A stretch of 11,454 nucleotides of DNA from Candidatus Limnocylindria bacterium (GTDB taxonomy: Bacteria > Chloroflexota > Limnocylindria > QHBO01): NCBI GenBank assembly GCA_030146365.1, contig JASLBU010000005.1, positions 1-11,454 on the forward strand. Reading direction: 5' to 3'. This document shows, in pieces, positions 1 through 6,925 of the stretch; the stretch's first letter is position 1; every line of letters starts with the position of its first letter. The translations under genes and the position numbers were made by a program. The notes under the pieces were generated by a model. It searched no databases, was not told the DNA's origin, and was given only the letters and a program-made list of their open reading frames with translations.

Positions 1-1
1 C

Positions 2-772
2 CGGTACGTCACGCCGCTTCGTGAGGGCAGCTCCCTCCCTGCGCTCGTCGAGGCGGATGACGGCCGTGAGTATGTCATCAAGTTCCGCGGCGCCGGCCAT
101 GGCGAAAAGGCGCTGATCGCCGAGCTGGTGGCGGGGGAGATCGGCCGCGTACTGGAGCTCCCGGTGCCCGAGCTGGTGCTTGCCACGCTGCCGGAGGCGA
201 TCGCCAGGGGCGAGAAGCACGACGAGATCCGCGACCTGCTGGGCTGGTCCATCGGGCTCAACATCGGCATGGCGTTCGTCGGTGGAGCGCTCGCGCCGGA
301 CCTCGCACGCCCGCCCGTGGAGGGTGCGGCGTGGGCTGCCGACGTCGTCTGGTTCGACGATCTCGTCGTCAATCCGGACCGCACCCCGCGGAACGCGAAC
401 CTCGTCGTCGGCGATGGCCGAACCTGGCTGATCGACCACGGATCGGCCCTCTACGTCCACCACGCGTGGACGGATCCCGACGAGCATGCCGGCCGACCGT
501 TCACCATGATCCGCGACCACGTGCTGCTCCCATTCGCGTCGCCGATCGTCGAGGCCGACGCGCGGCTCGCCCCGCGGCTCGACGTGGGCGGCCTGGATGC
601 GATCGTCGACGCCATCCCGGATGAGTGGCTCCACGACACGCGGTTCAGCGGCGCAGCACAGGAGCGGGACGCGTACCGGCGCTACATATCCAGGCGTCTC
701 GCGGCTCGCCAGACATGGGTTCTGGAGGCCGATCGCCTTCGCGACGAGCTGCAACGCGATGCCGTCGCGTAG
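2..772 (+). CDS. HipA-like kinase domain protein (HipA_2 type), 5' partial
   Basis: The reading frame is open from base 2, so the start lies just outside the window; 256 residues are visible. The first in-frame GTG (128) would cut off conserved sequence and is not the start. The fragment has kinase-like landmarks: YVIKF with the presumed ATP-binding lysine at fragment residue 27, conserved glutamates in the helix around residues 41-46, a catalytic-loop-like stretch NPDRTPRNANLV (Asp126, Asn131, Asn133) and the metal-binding-type IDHG (Asp145). The family is related to HipA Ser/Thr kinases but is shorter and lacks the HipA N-terminal subdomain. The next gene encodes DUF3037, a frequent partner of this family, and overlaps it by 14 bp. 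No HipB-like antitoxin is visible, so a toxin role should not be assumed. The substrate is unknown. Perhaps only 5-20 residues are missing, judging from the early position of the RYVTPLREG motif. Confidence 0.85.
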   Translation, partial: RYVTPLREGSSLPALVEADDGREYVIKFRGAGHGEKALIAELVAGEIGRVLELPVPELVLATLPEAIARGEKHDEIRDLLGWSIGLNIGMAFVGGALAPDLARPPVEGAAWAADVVWFDDLVVNPDRTPRNANLVVGDGRTWLIDHGSALYVHHAWTDPDEHAGRPFTMIRDHVLLPFASPIVEADARLAPRLDVGGLDAIVDAIPDEWLHDTRFSGAAQERDAYRRYISRRLAARQTWVLEADRLRDELQRDAVA

Positions 773-1145
773 CGGCTTCTCCTACGCGGTCGTGCGCGTC
801 GTCCCCGACATCGAGCGCGAGGAGTTCGTGAACGTCGGCCTGGTGCTGTTCGCGCCCGAGCGCAGCTTTCTCCGCGCGCGCACCGCCTATGACCCTGCGG
901 CGATCGACGGCCTGCGGTCGGGGTGCGACCACGACGGGATCCGCCGCCAGCTGGAGCTGATCGAAGAGATCGCGTCGGGCACCGCCACGACCGTGCCGTT
1001 CGGCTCGATGAGCCGCTCGGAGCGCTTCCACTGGCTGACCACCCCGCGCAGCACGGTCATCCAACCGGGTCCGCTCCATGCCGGCACCACCGAAGACCCG
1101 GCCGCAACCTTCGAGCATCTCTTTGCGACGCTGGTGGACCGATGA
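759..1145 (+). CDS. DUF3037 domain protein
   Basis: This 128-residue cytoplasmic protein has the N-terminal DUF3037 pattern: YAVVRVVPDIEREEFVNVG followed by LVLFAP, a hydrophobic strand segment typical of the family. No signal peptide or membrane segment is visible. The ATG at 759 was chosen because it places the start just before the conserved FSYAVVRVVP segment; the open frame upstream lies inside the kinase gene and reads as Arg/Ser-rich shadow. It overlaps the kinase stop by 14 bp and the next gene by ATGA, so the three genes are probably translationally coupled. There is no clear Shine-Dalgarno, which agrees with coupling. The molecular function of DUF3037 is not established. Its recurrent pairing with HipA-like kinases suggests a substrate, regulator or partner, which is inference. 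Confidence 0.85.
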   Translation: MPSRSGFSYAVVRVVPDIEREEFVNVGLVLFAPERSFLRARTAYDPAAIDGLRSGCDHDGIRRQLELIEEIASGTATTVPFGSMSRSERFHWLTTPRSTVIQPGPLHAGTTEDPAATFEHLFATLVDR

Positions 1146-1951
1146 CCCGTTCCAGATGGATCCTCGTCGTGGCGATTACCGGCCTGGCCATCTTCGGGCT
1201 CTCGTTCGTGAATGCCTGGATCACGCACGATCGCGAGCTGCGCGGTGAAGGCTACCGGTGGGTCCAGCACGGCCTGTCGGCGTGGCGCGGGCCGGGGATG
1301 CCGGTGCTGACCGTTGCGGCCGTCGCCGCGCTCGGGACCGCCGGGTGGGCCATCGCCCTCACTCGCCGTTCGCTTCCCGCCTGGCCGCTGGTCGGAGGCA
1401 CGGTGGTCGTGATGGGGCTGCTGGCCTCCGCTGCCTTTCCGGTGTCGCAGGATAGCCACGCCTCCAGCGTGGACCTCTCGGCCGGGATCCTCCTCCCGGT
1501 CGGCATCCTGCTCGCCGCCGGTATGCTCGCGGGCTCGCTGGCGCTCGCACGGCGCGGCCGACGGCTCCTGGTGGCTGTCGTGGTCGGGTTGCTCGCGCTG
1601 GGAGTCGCGGGCTCGGCTGCCCGATGGGCCGGCCTGCAGGCCGCCGAAGGGACGGGACGGCACTGGAGTGAAGGCGCCTACACCCGCCCCGCCACCGACG
1701 GACATCCGGAGCAGACCCTCACCATCGGCGAGGGCACCTTCTCGGTCAGCGACCGGTGGTCGGGAACGTGGGACTGGTCCGGCTGGACGGTCGTGATCAC
1801 GGACGACCCCGCCTGCCCGGACGCCCGCGGCGCCTACCACGCCCACAATGCCGGCGACGAGGCCCTCCGCTTCGTGAAGATCGTCGACGTGTGCCGTGAC
1901 GGCGAGCGGGCGCGGGACCTGGAGGCCGGCATCTGGGAGCGCGACGGCTAG
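1142..1951 (+). CDS. Five-helix membrane protein with C-terminal lipocalin-like domain
   Basis: The protein has 269 residues. The ATG at 1142 overlaps the DUF3037 stop (ATGA) and has GGTGG a few bases upstream. Hydrophobic segments lie near residues 6-25, 52-73, 82-100, 113-136 and 142-160. Positive clusters (RR at 75-76, RRGRR at 137-141) place the N-terminus inside and the C-terminal domain (about 165-269) outside. That domain reads as a small beta barrel: GEGTFSVSD, a Trp-rich strand, CPDARGAYHA, LRFVKIVDVC and a closing GIW. It resembles lipocalin-like domains common in actinobacterial and Chloroflexota secreted proteins. Cys225 and Cys251 could form a disulfide, consistent with an external location. 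Function is unknown; the domain may bind a small lipophilic ligand. Its stop overlaps the convergent nitroreductase stop by four bases. Confidence 0.75.
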   Translation: MTRSRWILVVAITGLAIFGLSFVNAWITHDRELRGEGYRWVQHGLSAWRGPGMPVLTVAAVAALGTAGWAIALTRRSLPAWPLVGGTVVVMGLLASAAFPVSQDSHASSVDLSAGILLPVGILLAAGMLAGSLALARRGRRLLVAVVVGLLALGVAGSAARWAGLQAAEGTGRHWSEGAYTRPATDGHPEQTLTIGEGTFSVSDRWSGTWDWSGWTVVITDDPACPDARGAYHAHNAGDEALRFVKIVDVCRDGERARDLEAGIWERDG

Positions 1952-2508
1952 GCGGGCCAGCGCTCCTCGAAGACCGTTTCGGCGCGCGGCAGCCGTGCCT
2001 GGCCGGGTGCCGCCTTCGGCTGCCGTGCCGCCTCGGTCGGGTGACCGACGGCGATGATGGTTCTCACGAAGCGATCCTCGGGCAGCCCCAGCAGCTCGGT
2101 CACGACCGGCCGCACCTCCGGACGGATCCAGTTGATCCCGGCTCCCATCCCCAGCAGGGAGGCGGCGATCAGCATCCGTTCGGCCACGCGCCCCTCGTCG
2201 TAGGCCTGCGAGACGCCGCTGCCCGGCGCAAGCGGCATGACCACGGCGATGGCGGCCATGGCGGTCGCCATGCCGCGGGTCTGCGGCATGCCGGCCTCCT
2301 GTACGGCGCGAATCGTCGCGGGATCACGAATGACCACGAATCGCCACGGCTGCCTGTTCTGGCCGGACCCGGACCAGCGCGCAGCGTCGGCGATCGCGGC
2401 GAGTGCCGCCGCATCGACCGGCGCATCGGTGAACTCACGGTACTGGCGGACGCGGAGCATCGGACGGACGGCCGCCGCGGGATCGGTGGGCTCGACGGGG
2501 TTCTGCAT
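1948..2508 (-). CDS. Nitroreductase family protein
   Basis: This is a 186-residue FMN-dependent oxidoreductase of the nitroreductase fold, cytoplasmic and probably a homodimer using NAD(P)H. Visible motifs are an N-terminal Arg-rich FMN-contact segment (RVRQYREF, residues 19-26), SGSGQNRQPWRFVVI (46-60) contributing to the flavin pocket, and a C-terminal VRTIIAVGHPTE segment typical of the family's last strand. The length is normal for the short nitroreductases. The start at 2508 has no Shine-Dalgarno but has TAGGCT six bases upstream, which points to a leaderless message. It follows the ABC exporter on the same strand with a 72-bp gap and its own promoter, so linkage to the exporter is loose. 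The natural substrate cannot be told from sequence. Confidence 0.88.
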   Translation of the reverse strand: MQNPVEPTDPAAAVRPMLRVRQYREFTDAPVDAAALAAIADAARWSGSGQNRQPWRFVVIRDPATIRAVQEAGMPQTRGMATAMAAIAVVMPLAPGSGVSQAYDEGRVAERMLIAASLLGMGAGINWIRPEVRPVVTELLGLPEDRFVRTIIAVGHPTEAARQPKAAPGQARLPRAETVFEERWPA

Positions 2509-2514
2509 GCGGTC

Positions 2515-2520
2515 AGCCTA
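2515..2520 (-). promoter_or_regulatory. Candidate -10 box (TAGGCT) for the nitroreductase, leaderless
   Basis: On the minus strand TAGGCT sits six bases before the ATG at 2508, so transcription would begin at or next to the start codon. It fits the TAnnnT form used by housekeeping sigma factors in GC-rich bacteria. No good -35 is visible at the expected distance. Lack of a Shine-Dalgarno supports the reading. Confidence 0.45.
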
Positions 2521-2580
2521 CCGCGTGGCTCGGTCCCGACGAGCCCGCCCTCGAGGAGCGACTCGCCGCTGCACGACGGG

Positions 2581-3348
2581 CTACTGGGTCGTCCGGCGCT
2601 GGTAGAGCCAAAGCGCGACCGGGAACGACGCGGCGAGGATGCCGAGCGACCACAGGACCGCCGGGAGCGCCGCGGGTCCCCCGACGCCCTCCAGCGTGAG
2701 GCTGCGCACCGCGTCGGTCACGAGCGTCATCGGCTGGCGGTTGGCGAACCACTCGAGCCAGTCCGGCATGCCGTCCGTCGGCACGAAGGCGCTGCTGACG
2801 AACGTGAGCGGGAAGACCACGGCGAAGATGATGCCCTGCAGCGCCTCCGGCGTCCGAACCAACGCTCCGGCCGCCACGCCGAGCCATGACAGGGCAAAGC
2901 CGAAGAGCAGCATGAGGCCGATGGCGCCTAGGTTCGCCAGGATGCCGCCGTCGGGTCGGAAGCCGACGAGGATGCCGACGATCCACATGATCGTGATGGC
3001 GAGCAGCGCGCGCAGCAGGTCCGTGAACGTCCGCCCGGTGAGCACCGCCGACTGCGCCATCGGCAGCGAGCGAAAGCGGTCGATCATGCCCTTCTGGAGG
3101 TCGTTGGCCAGGAGCACCGAGGTGTAGATGCCGGCGAAGGCGATGGTCTGGACGAAGATGCCGGCCATGAGGTAGTCGATGTAGACGATCCCGGTGTCGA
3201 TGGCACCGCCGAAGACGAAGCTGAAGAGCAGCACGAACATGATGGGGCTCAGCGTCACGTCGAGCAGGAGCTCAGGCGTCCGCTTGATGTGGATGAGGTT
3301 GCGGCGGATCATCTCGGTGGTGTCGCGCAGCCACCATGTCGCGCTCAT
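2581..3348 (-). CDS. ABC-2 type transporter permease (DrrB-like)
   Basis: This 255-residue integral membrane subunit pairs with the ATPase encoded immediately upstream. About six hydrophobic segments are visible near residues 31-48, 58-79, 108-130, 138-160, 171-190 and 230-249. The cytoplasmic stretch NDLQKGMIDRFRSLPM (82-97) between TM2 and TM3 is the hallmark of DrrB/ABC-2 exporters, and a PLTFVSSAFVP motif (180-190) precedes the last external loop, as in that family. The start overlaps the ATPase stop by ATGA, so the two are translationally coupled and should be made in equal amounts. The family exports lipophilic drugs, antibiotics or lipids. The substrate here is not deducible, and no biosynthetic cluster is seen alongside. 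Confidence 0.92.
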   Translation of the reverse strand: MSATWWLRDTTEMIRRNLIHIKRTPELLLDVTLSPIMFVLLFSFVFGGAIDTGIVYIDYLMAGIFVQTIAFAGIYTSVLLANDLQKGMIDRFRSLPMAQSAVLTGRTFTDLLRALLAITIMWIVGILVGFRPDGGILANLGAIGLMLLFGFALSWLGVAAGALVRTPEALQGIIFAVVFPLTFVSSAFVPTDGMPDWLEWFANRQPMTLVTDAVRSLTLEGVGGPAALPAVLWSLGILAASFPVALWLYQRRTTQ

Positions 3349-4319
3349 GCCGGCACCGCCTCGCGAGTCTCGGCATTCTCCGCCGGGCGGCCGGTGAGGG
3401 AGAGGAACACCTCGTCCAGGGTCGGCCGGCGGAATCCGATGTCGTCGACGTGCACGCCGGCAGCGTCGAGGTCGCGAATGGCGCGAGTCAGGATGCCGTC
3501 GTGCGACGCAACCGCCACGCTGAGGCGTCGGTCCGCCTCAGTCACCTGGGCAGGAGACGCGCCGATCGACTCGAGCACGCGCCGCGCGGTGTCCAGATTG
3601 AGCTGCTTGTCGATCACGACCTCGAGCCGCTCTCCACCGACGGACTGCTTCAGTTGCAGCGCCGTCCCGCGGGCGATGACCACCCCGTGGTCGATGACCG
3701 CGATGTCATCGGCGAGCTGATCCGCTTCCTCGAGATATTGGGTGGTCATCAGGATCGTCGTGCCGCCGCGCGCGAGATCCGCGATGAGATCCCACATCGA
3801 GAGCCGGCCCTTGGGATCCAGGCCGGTCGTCGGCTCATCGAGGAAGATGACCGGCGGCTCGGCGATGAGCGCCGCGCCCAGGTCGAGGCGCCGCCGCATG
3901 CCGCCGGAGTACGTCTTGAGCGGACGGTTGGCGGCCTCGGTGAGCTCGAAGCGCGCCAGCAGGGCCTCGGCTCGCTCCCGGGCCACACGGGCCGGAAGCC
4001 GATACAGGCGGCCGATCATCTGCAGGTTCTCGCGCCCGGTGAGCAGCTCGTCCAGTGACGCGTACTGACCCGCGACGCCGATCCGACGGCGGGCCTCGTC
4101 CGGCTGTCGCAGGACGTCGACGCCGGCGACGGTCGCCGTGCCCTCATTCGGGCGCGTGAGGGTGGTCAGGACGCGCACGGCGGTCGTCTTTCCCGCGCCG
4201 TTCGGGCCCAAAACGCCCAGGACGGTGCCCTCGTTGGCCGTCAGGTCGAGCCCACGTAGCGCGTGGGTGTCGCCGAAGCGCTTGTGGAGGCCACGGGCCT
4301 CGATCATCACTCGGGTCAT
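3345..4319 (-). CDS. ABC transporter ATP-binding protein (DrrA-like)
   Basis: This 324-residue ATPase energises the adjacent DrrB-like permease. Walker A GPNGAGKT is at residues 38-45, Q-loop Gln85 lies in GQYASLDELLTGREN, the signature YSGGMRRRLDL is at 137-147, and Walker B with the D-loop, VIFLDEPTTGLD, is at 157-168. The switch position reads TTQYLEEAD, with Gln where most ABC ATPases have His, a known feature of the DrrA branch. The C-terminal extension ends in RRPTLDEVFLSLTGR, also typical of DrrA. The ATG at 4319 was chosen over an upstream in-frame GTG (4352) because it starts right at the conserved strand and has GAAAGAG about three bases upstream. A TAGTGT -10 lies about 36 bases before it. 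Confidence 0.92.
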   Translation of the reverse strand: MTRVMIEARGLHKRFGDTHALRGLDLTANEGTVLGVLGPNGAGKTTAVRVLTTLTRPNEGTATVAGVDVLRQPDEARRRIGVAGQYASLDELLTGRENLQMIGRLYRLPARVARERAEALLARFELTEAANRPLKTYSGGMRRRLDLGAALIAEPPVIFLDEPTTGLDPKGRLSMWDLIADLARGGTTILMTTQYLEEADQLADDIAVIDHGVVIARGTALQLKQSVGGERLEVVIDKQLNLDTARRVLESIGASPAQVTEADRRLSVAVASHDGILTRAIRDLDAAGVHVDDIGFRRPTLDEVFLSLTGRPAENAETREAVPA

Positions 4320-4355
4320 GTCTCTTTCGGTCCATCTTCGACGGGTGGGCACTCG

Positions 4356-4361
4356 ACACTA
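4356..4361 (-). promoter_or_regulatory. Candidate extended -10 (TGC-TAGTGT) for the ABC exporter
   Basis: On the minus strand TAGTGT is preceded by TGC, giving an extended -10 that could work without a strong -35, and none is evident. Transcription would start near 4349, leaving a leader of about 30 bases that contains the GAAAGAG ribosome-binding sequence before the ATG at 4319. It shares the 96-bp divergent gap with the asparaginase promoter. Confidence 0.4.
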
Positions 4362-4402
4362 GCAAGTCCGACCGCAGAGCGCTTGCCCGCTCTCCGGTGG
4401 CG

Positions 4403-4408
4403 TACGAT
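4403..4408 (+). promoter_or_regulatory. Candidate -10 box (TACGAT) for the asparaginase, leaderless
   Basis: TACGAT ends seven bases before the ATG at 4416, placing the start of transcription on the A of the start codon. The intervening bases are pyrimidine-rich and contain no Shine-Dalgarno. A TTGCCC at 4383-4388 is the only -35-like sequence, with a short 14-base spacer, so the -35 is unconvincing. Confidence 0.45.
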
Positions 4409-4415
4409 CGCCCCC

Positions 4416-5441
4416 ATGCCGAGGGTCGCCGTCGTCTTCACCGGGGGCACGATCGCGATGCGCAGCGCCCGCGGCTCCACGTCGAATGTGCCGGCGATCC
4501 GCGGCGAAGAGCTGCTGGCCGGCGTGCCGGGGCTCGAGGACATCGCCGAGGTCGAGCCGATCGACTGGGGCCTCGTTCCCGCCTCCCATCTGGTCATGGA
4601 CCAGGTGCTCGACATTGGACGGCTGCTTGCCCGGACCCTTGCGCGTCGCGACGTCGACGGCGCGGTCGTGGTGCAGGGGACGGACGTGATCGAGGAGACG
4701 GCCTTCGCCTGGGACCTGCTGCCGCTTGGCCGCAAGCCTGTCGTGGTCGTCGGCGCGATGCGCTCCGCCTCGGAGGAAGGGTACGACGGGCCCGAGAACC
4801 TGCGAAACGCGGTGCTGGCGGCGGCGACCCCCGGCCTGGCGGCGGAAGGCGTGGTGGTCGCCATGGCCGGGGAGCTGCACGCCGCGGACGACGTCCGCAA
4901 GACCCACACGCATGCCTACGCCACGTTCCAGAGCCCCAACGCCGGCCGGCTGGGAACGGTGGCCCGCGGAGCGGTGACGCTGGTACGGCGGCGCGCCGTT
5001 CACCACACCCTTCGGGCCATTCCCGACCATGCCGCCTCGCCCGTGCCACTGGTCACCGTCGCGCTCGATGACAGCGGCAGCATCGACGCAGCGGTGCAGC
5101 GGGAGCCGGCAGGGCTCGTCGTCGCGGCCACCGGCGCGGGGAACACCCCACCCGCGTACCTCGAGGCGTCCGAGCGGCTGATTGGCCGCGGCGTCCCGGT
5201 CGCTCTGACGACCCGCTGCCACTCCGGCCGCACGCTCCCGGGTTACGCCTTCCCGGGCGGCAGCAACACCTGGTGGGAGGCGGGCGCCGTCTTCACCGGC
5301 ACGCTGGACGGACCCAAGGCGCGGATCCTTCTCGCGCTGGGCGTGGCATCCGGGTGGGGAAGCGCGGAGCTCGGTGCGTTCTGCACGCCGCTCGGCGGTG
5401 GCGCCGCGCCCACGGCTCAGGGATTCCCCGGGGTGCGGTGA
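4416..5441 (+). CDS. L-asparaginase (bacterial type I/II family)
   Basis: The 341-residue enzyme is predicted to hydrolyse L-asparagine to aspartate and ammonia. The nucleophile motif TGGTIA is at residues 9-14 (Thr12), GTDVIEETA is at 88-96 (Thr89, Asp90), and the lysine of DVRKTHTHAYATFQSPN is Lys162. These positions coincide with Thr12, Thr89, Asp90 and Lys162 of the classical Escherichia coli enzyme. The C-terminal domain ends with the usual GTLDGPKARILLALG segment. There is no signal peptide, so it is probably cytoplasmic and ansA-like in role. The ATG at 4416 fits both the family N-terminus and the leaderless promoter; upstream in-frame codons run into the divergent promoter region. Its 3' end overlaps pyruvate kinase convergently by 25 bp. 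Relaxed specificity for glutamine cannot be excluded. Confidence 0.93.
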   Translation: MPRVAVVFTGGTIAMRSARGSTSNVPAIRGEELLAGVPGLEDIAEVEPIDWGLVPASHLVMDQVLDIGRLLARTLARRDVDGAVVVQGTDVIEETAFAWDLLPLGRKPVVVVGAMRSASEEGYDGPENLRNAVLAAATPGLAAEGVVVAMAGELHAADDVRKTHTHAYATFQSPNAGRLGTVARGAVTLVRRRAVHHTLRAIPDHAASPVPLVTVALDDSGSIDAAVQREPAGLVVAATGAGNTPPAYLEASERLIGRGVPVALTTRCHSGRTLPGYAFPGGSNTWWEAGAVFTGTLDGPKARILLALGVASGWGSAELGAFCTPLGGGAAPTAQGFPGVR

Positions 5442-6826
5442 AGCTCCAGCAGGTTCGGCCCGGAGCCCGGCGTGGCCGTCGACGCCACGAGGACCACGGC
5501 TGACCCGGCCGGCAGTGCCTCGTCCTCCCCCAGCAGCCATGCCATCAGCCCCAGACGACCGGTCGTGTCGGGCGGGGGGACGCAGGCCCGCGGCTCGACG
5601 CCGTGCACGAGCGCGAGCCGCCGCAGCACGTCCGGGCTGGGCGAGAAGGCGAGCACCGGCACCCGCGGCCGCAGCGCGGCGATCATCCGCGCGGTGCGCC
5701 CGGTGCGCGTATAGCACGCGATGGCCGTCACGTCGTGCTCGGTTGCCGCGACGGCGGCCGCGGCATAGGCCAGGGCGCTGGCATCGGAGTCCGGGTGGGG
5801 GGGCGCCCCTGCCGGCAGCAGCTTCTGCCCGCGGTCCTCGCACAGCCGCGCGATCCGAATGGCCGCCTCCGCGGCAAGGACCGGGTGGGATCCGATGGCC
5901 GTCTCGCCCGAGAGCATGATGGCGTCGGCGCCGTCGAAGATGGCGTTCGCCACGTCGCTCGCCTCGGCCCTGGTGGGACGCGGCGAGCTGATCATCGACT
6001 CGAGCATCTGCGTCGCCACGATCGAGGGGGTGCCGCGGTCGAGCGCATGGCGCACCAGCTGCTTCTGGAGGATCGGCACCTCTTCGTAGGGCAGCTCCAC
6101 CCCGAGATCACCGCGCGCGATCATCACCGCGTCCGCCTCGCCGCAGATCGACTCGAAGGCGTCGATGGCTGGCCGCGTCTCGATCTTGGCGACGATCGGC
6201 GGGCCCTCGGGGCCGAGCAGGTCGCGGAGGTCGCGGACGTCGGACGCACGGCGCACGAACGACTGGGCCACGTAGTCGACCCCGAGCTCCAACAGCCGCG
6301 GGACGTCGGCGCGGTCCTTCTCGGTGAGGCTCGGCCCCCCGAGGCGCTCGGCCGGGACGCTGACGCCCGCACGCGGTCGAATGACCCCGCCGCGGACGAC
6401 TTCGGTCTCGATGGTCCGGCCGCTCGTGGCGGTCACCCTCAGCTCGGCGGCGCCATCGGCGAGCAGGATCCGGTCGCGGCGCTGCAGCTCGTCCGCCAGG
6501 GACGCGTGGCTGACTCCGGCAGCCGTCGCGTCGCCGTGTGGCCAGGGGTCGGCATGGAGCGTGAACGGCGTGCCGGCCACCAGCTCGATTTCGTCGGACT
6601 CCAGGTCGCCCAGCCGGATCTTCGGGCCCGAGAGGTCGGCGAGCAGGGCCACCGACCGCCCGGCGGCCTCGGCCGCGGCACGGACCGTCTCCGCGGATCG
6701 CGCGTGGTCAGCTGGGGTCCCGTGCGAGAAGTTGATGCGTGCCACGTCCATGCCGGCCGCAGCCAGCTCGTCGACGCGGTCAATGCTCGCCGGGCCGATC
6801 GTGCATACGAGCTTGGTTCGAGGCAT
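5417..6826 (-). CDS. pyk: Pyruvate kinase
   Basis: The 469-residue glycolytic enzyme transfers phosphate from phosphoenolpyruvate to ADP. Visible motifs are TKLVCTIGPAS (4-14), ARINFSHG (29-36), LADLSGPKIRLG (62-73), the active-site IVAKIETRPAI with Lys214 and Glu216, ARGDLGVELP (237-246), ATQMLESMI (271-279) and DGADAIMLSGETAIG (298-312). A normal C-terminal domain follows, with no extra phosphohistidine domain. The usual GVNLPG motif at the end of the B domain is changed to GVSVPAERLGG, although LTEKD follows normally. The ATG at 6826 starts at the family N-terminus; 22 in-frame codons upstream look non-coding. It lies downstream of typA on the same strand, with a 153-bp gap carrying promoter-like and palindromic sequences. 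The stop lies within the end of the convergent asparaginase gene. Confidence 0.96.
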   Translation of the reverse strand: MPRTKLVCTIGPASIDRVDELAAAGMDVARINFSHGTPADHARSAETVRAAAEAAGRSVALLADLSGPKIRLGDLESDEIELVAGTPFTLHADPWPHGDATAAGVSHASLADELQRRDRILLADGAAELRVTATSGRTIETEVVRGGVIRPRAGVSVPAERLGGPSLTEKDRADVPRLLELGVDYVAQSFVRRASDVRDLRDLLGPEGPPIVAKIETRPAIDAFESICGEADAVMIARGDLGVELPYEEVPILQKQLVRHALDRGTPSIVATQMLESMISSPRPTRAEASDVANAIFDGADAIMLSGETAIGSHPVLAAEAAIRIARLCEDRGQKLLPAGAPPHPDSDASALAYAAAAVAATEHDVTAIACYTRTGRTARMIAALRPRVPVLAFSPSPDVLRRLALVHGVEPRACVPPPDTTGRLGLMAWLLGEDEALPAGSAVVLVASTATPGSGPNLLELHRTPGNP

Positions 6827-6833
6827 CGTCGAC

Positions 6834-6839
6834 AGCCTA
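6834..6839 (-). promoter_or_regulatory. Proximal -10 box (TAGGCT) for pyk, leaderless
   Basis: On the minus strand TAGGCT lies seven bases before the pyk ATG, as in the nitroreductase gene. A start of transcription at the ATG is expected, and no Shine-Dalgarno is present. No good -35 is seen; the corresponding positions fall inside the inverted repeat at 6846-6867. Confidence 0.45.
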
Positions 6840-6845
6840 GCGCGG

Positions 6846-6867
6846 CACGGAGCCGTTGAGCTCCGTG
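6846..6867. repeat. Perfect 8-bp inverted repeat upstream of pyk
   Basis: CACGGAGC and GCTCCGTG flank the six-base spacer CGTTGA. It overlaps the spacer and -35 region of the proximal pyk promoter, so it could be an operator. If pyk is transcribed from the upstream promoter, it would form a leader stem-loop. It is not followed by a T-run on either strand, so an intrinsic terminator after typA (its stop is about 110 bp away) is less likely. Confidence 0.5.
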
Positions 6868-6894
6868 TCGGTGCAGCCCGCGACTCCGTCACGG

Positions 6895-6925
6895 GTTATA
6901 TCAGGAACGATATATCGGCTGACAG
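6895..6925 (-). promoter_or_regulatory. Distal pyk promoter with AT-rich palindromic operator
   Basis: On the minus strand a TGA-TATAAC extended -10 (6895-6903) lies 19 bases from CTGTCA (6920-6925), a fair -35. The spacer holds the perfect ten-base palindrome CGATATATCG (6908-6917). The wider stretch TATATCAGGAACGATATA (6897-6914) is itself an inverted repeat. Such AT-rich symmetry stands out in this GC-rich DNA and is typical of a dimeric repressor site between -10 and -35. Transcription would start near 6888 and give a leader of about 60 bases. The regulator is not identifiable from the sequence. Confidence 0.45.

Noticed and set aside
128..772. GTG at 128 as the start of the HipA-like gene
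   Set aside because: The frame is open to the window edge and encodes conserved sequence upstream, including the lysine in YVIKF, so the gene is simply cut by the window.
2..1145. HipBA-type toxin-antitoxin module
   Set aside because: No HipB-like DNA-binding gene is visible in the window. The kinase belongs to the DUF3037-linked branch rather than classical HipA. A HipB gene left of the window cannot be excluded.
1948..4319. Exporter plus nitroreductase as an antibiotic biosynthesis or resistance cluster
   Set aside because: DrrAB-type exporters and nitroreductases are common alone. No biosynthetic enzyme or regulator is next to them, and the nitroreductase seems to have its own promoter.
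4359..5843. Long antisense ORF opposite asparaginase and pyruvate kinase (494 codons)
   Set aside because: It is Arg/Gly/Ala-rich with no motif, and the opposite strand encodes clear enzymes. High GC removes stop codons from such frames.
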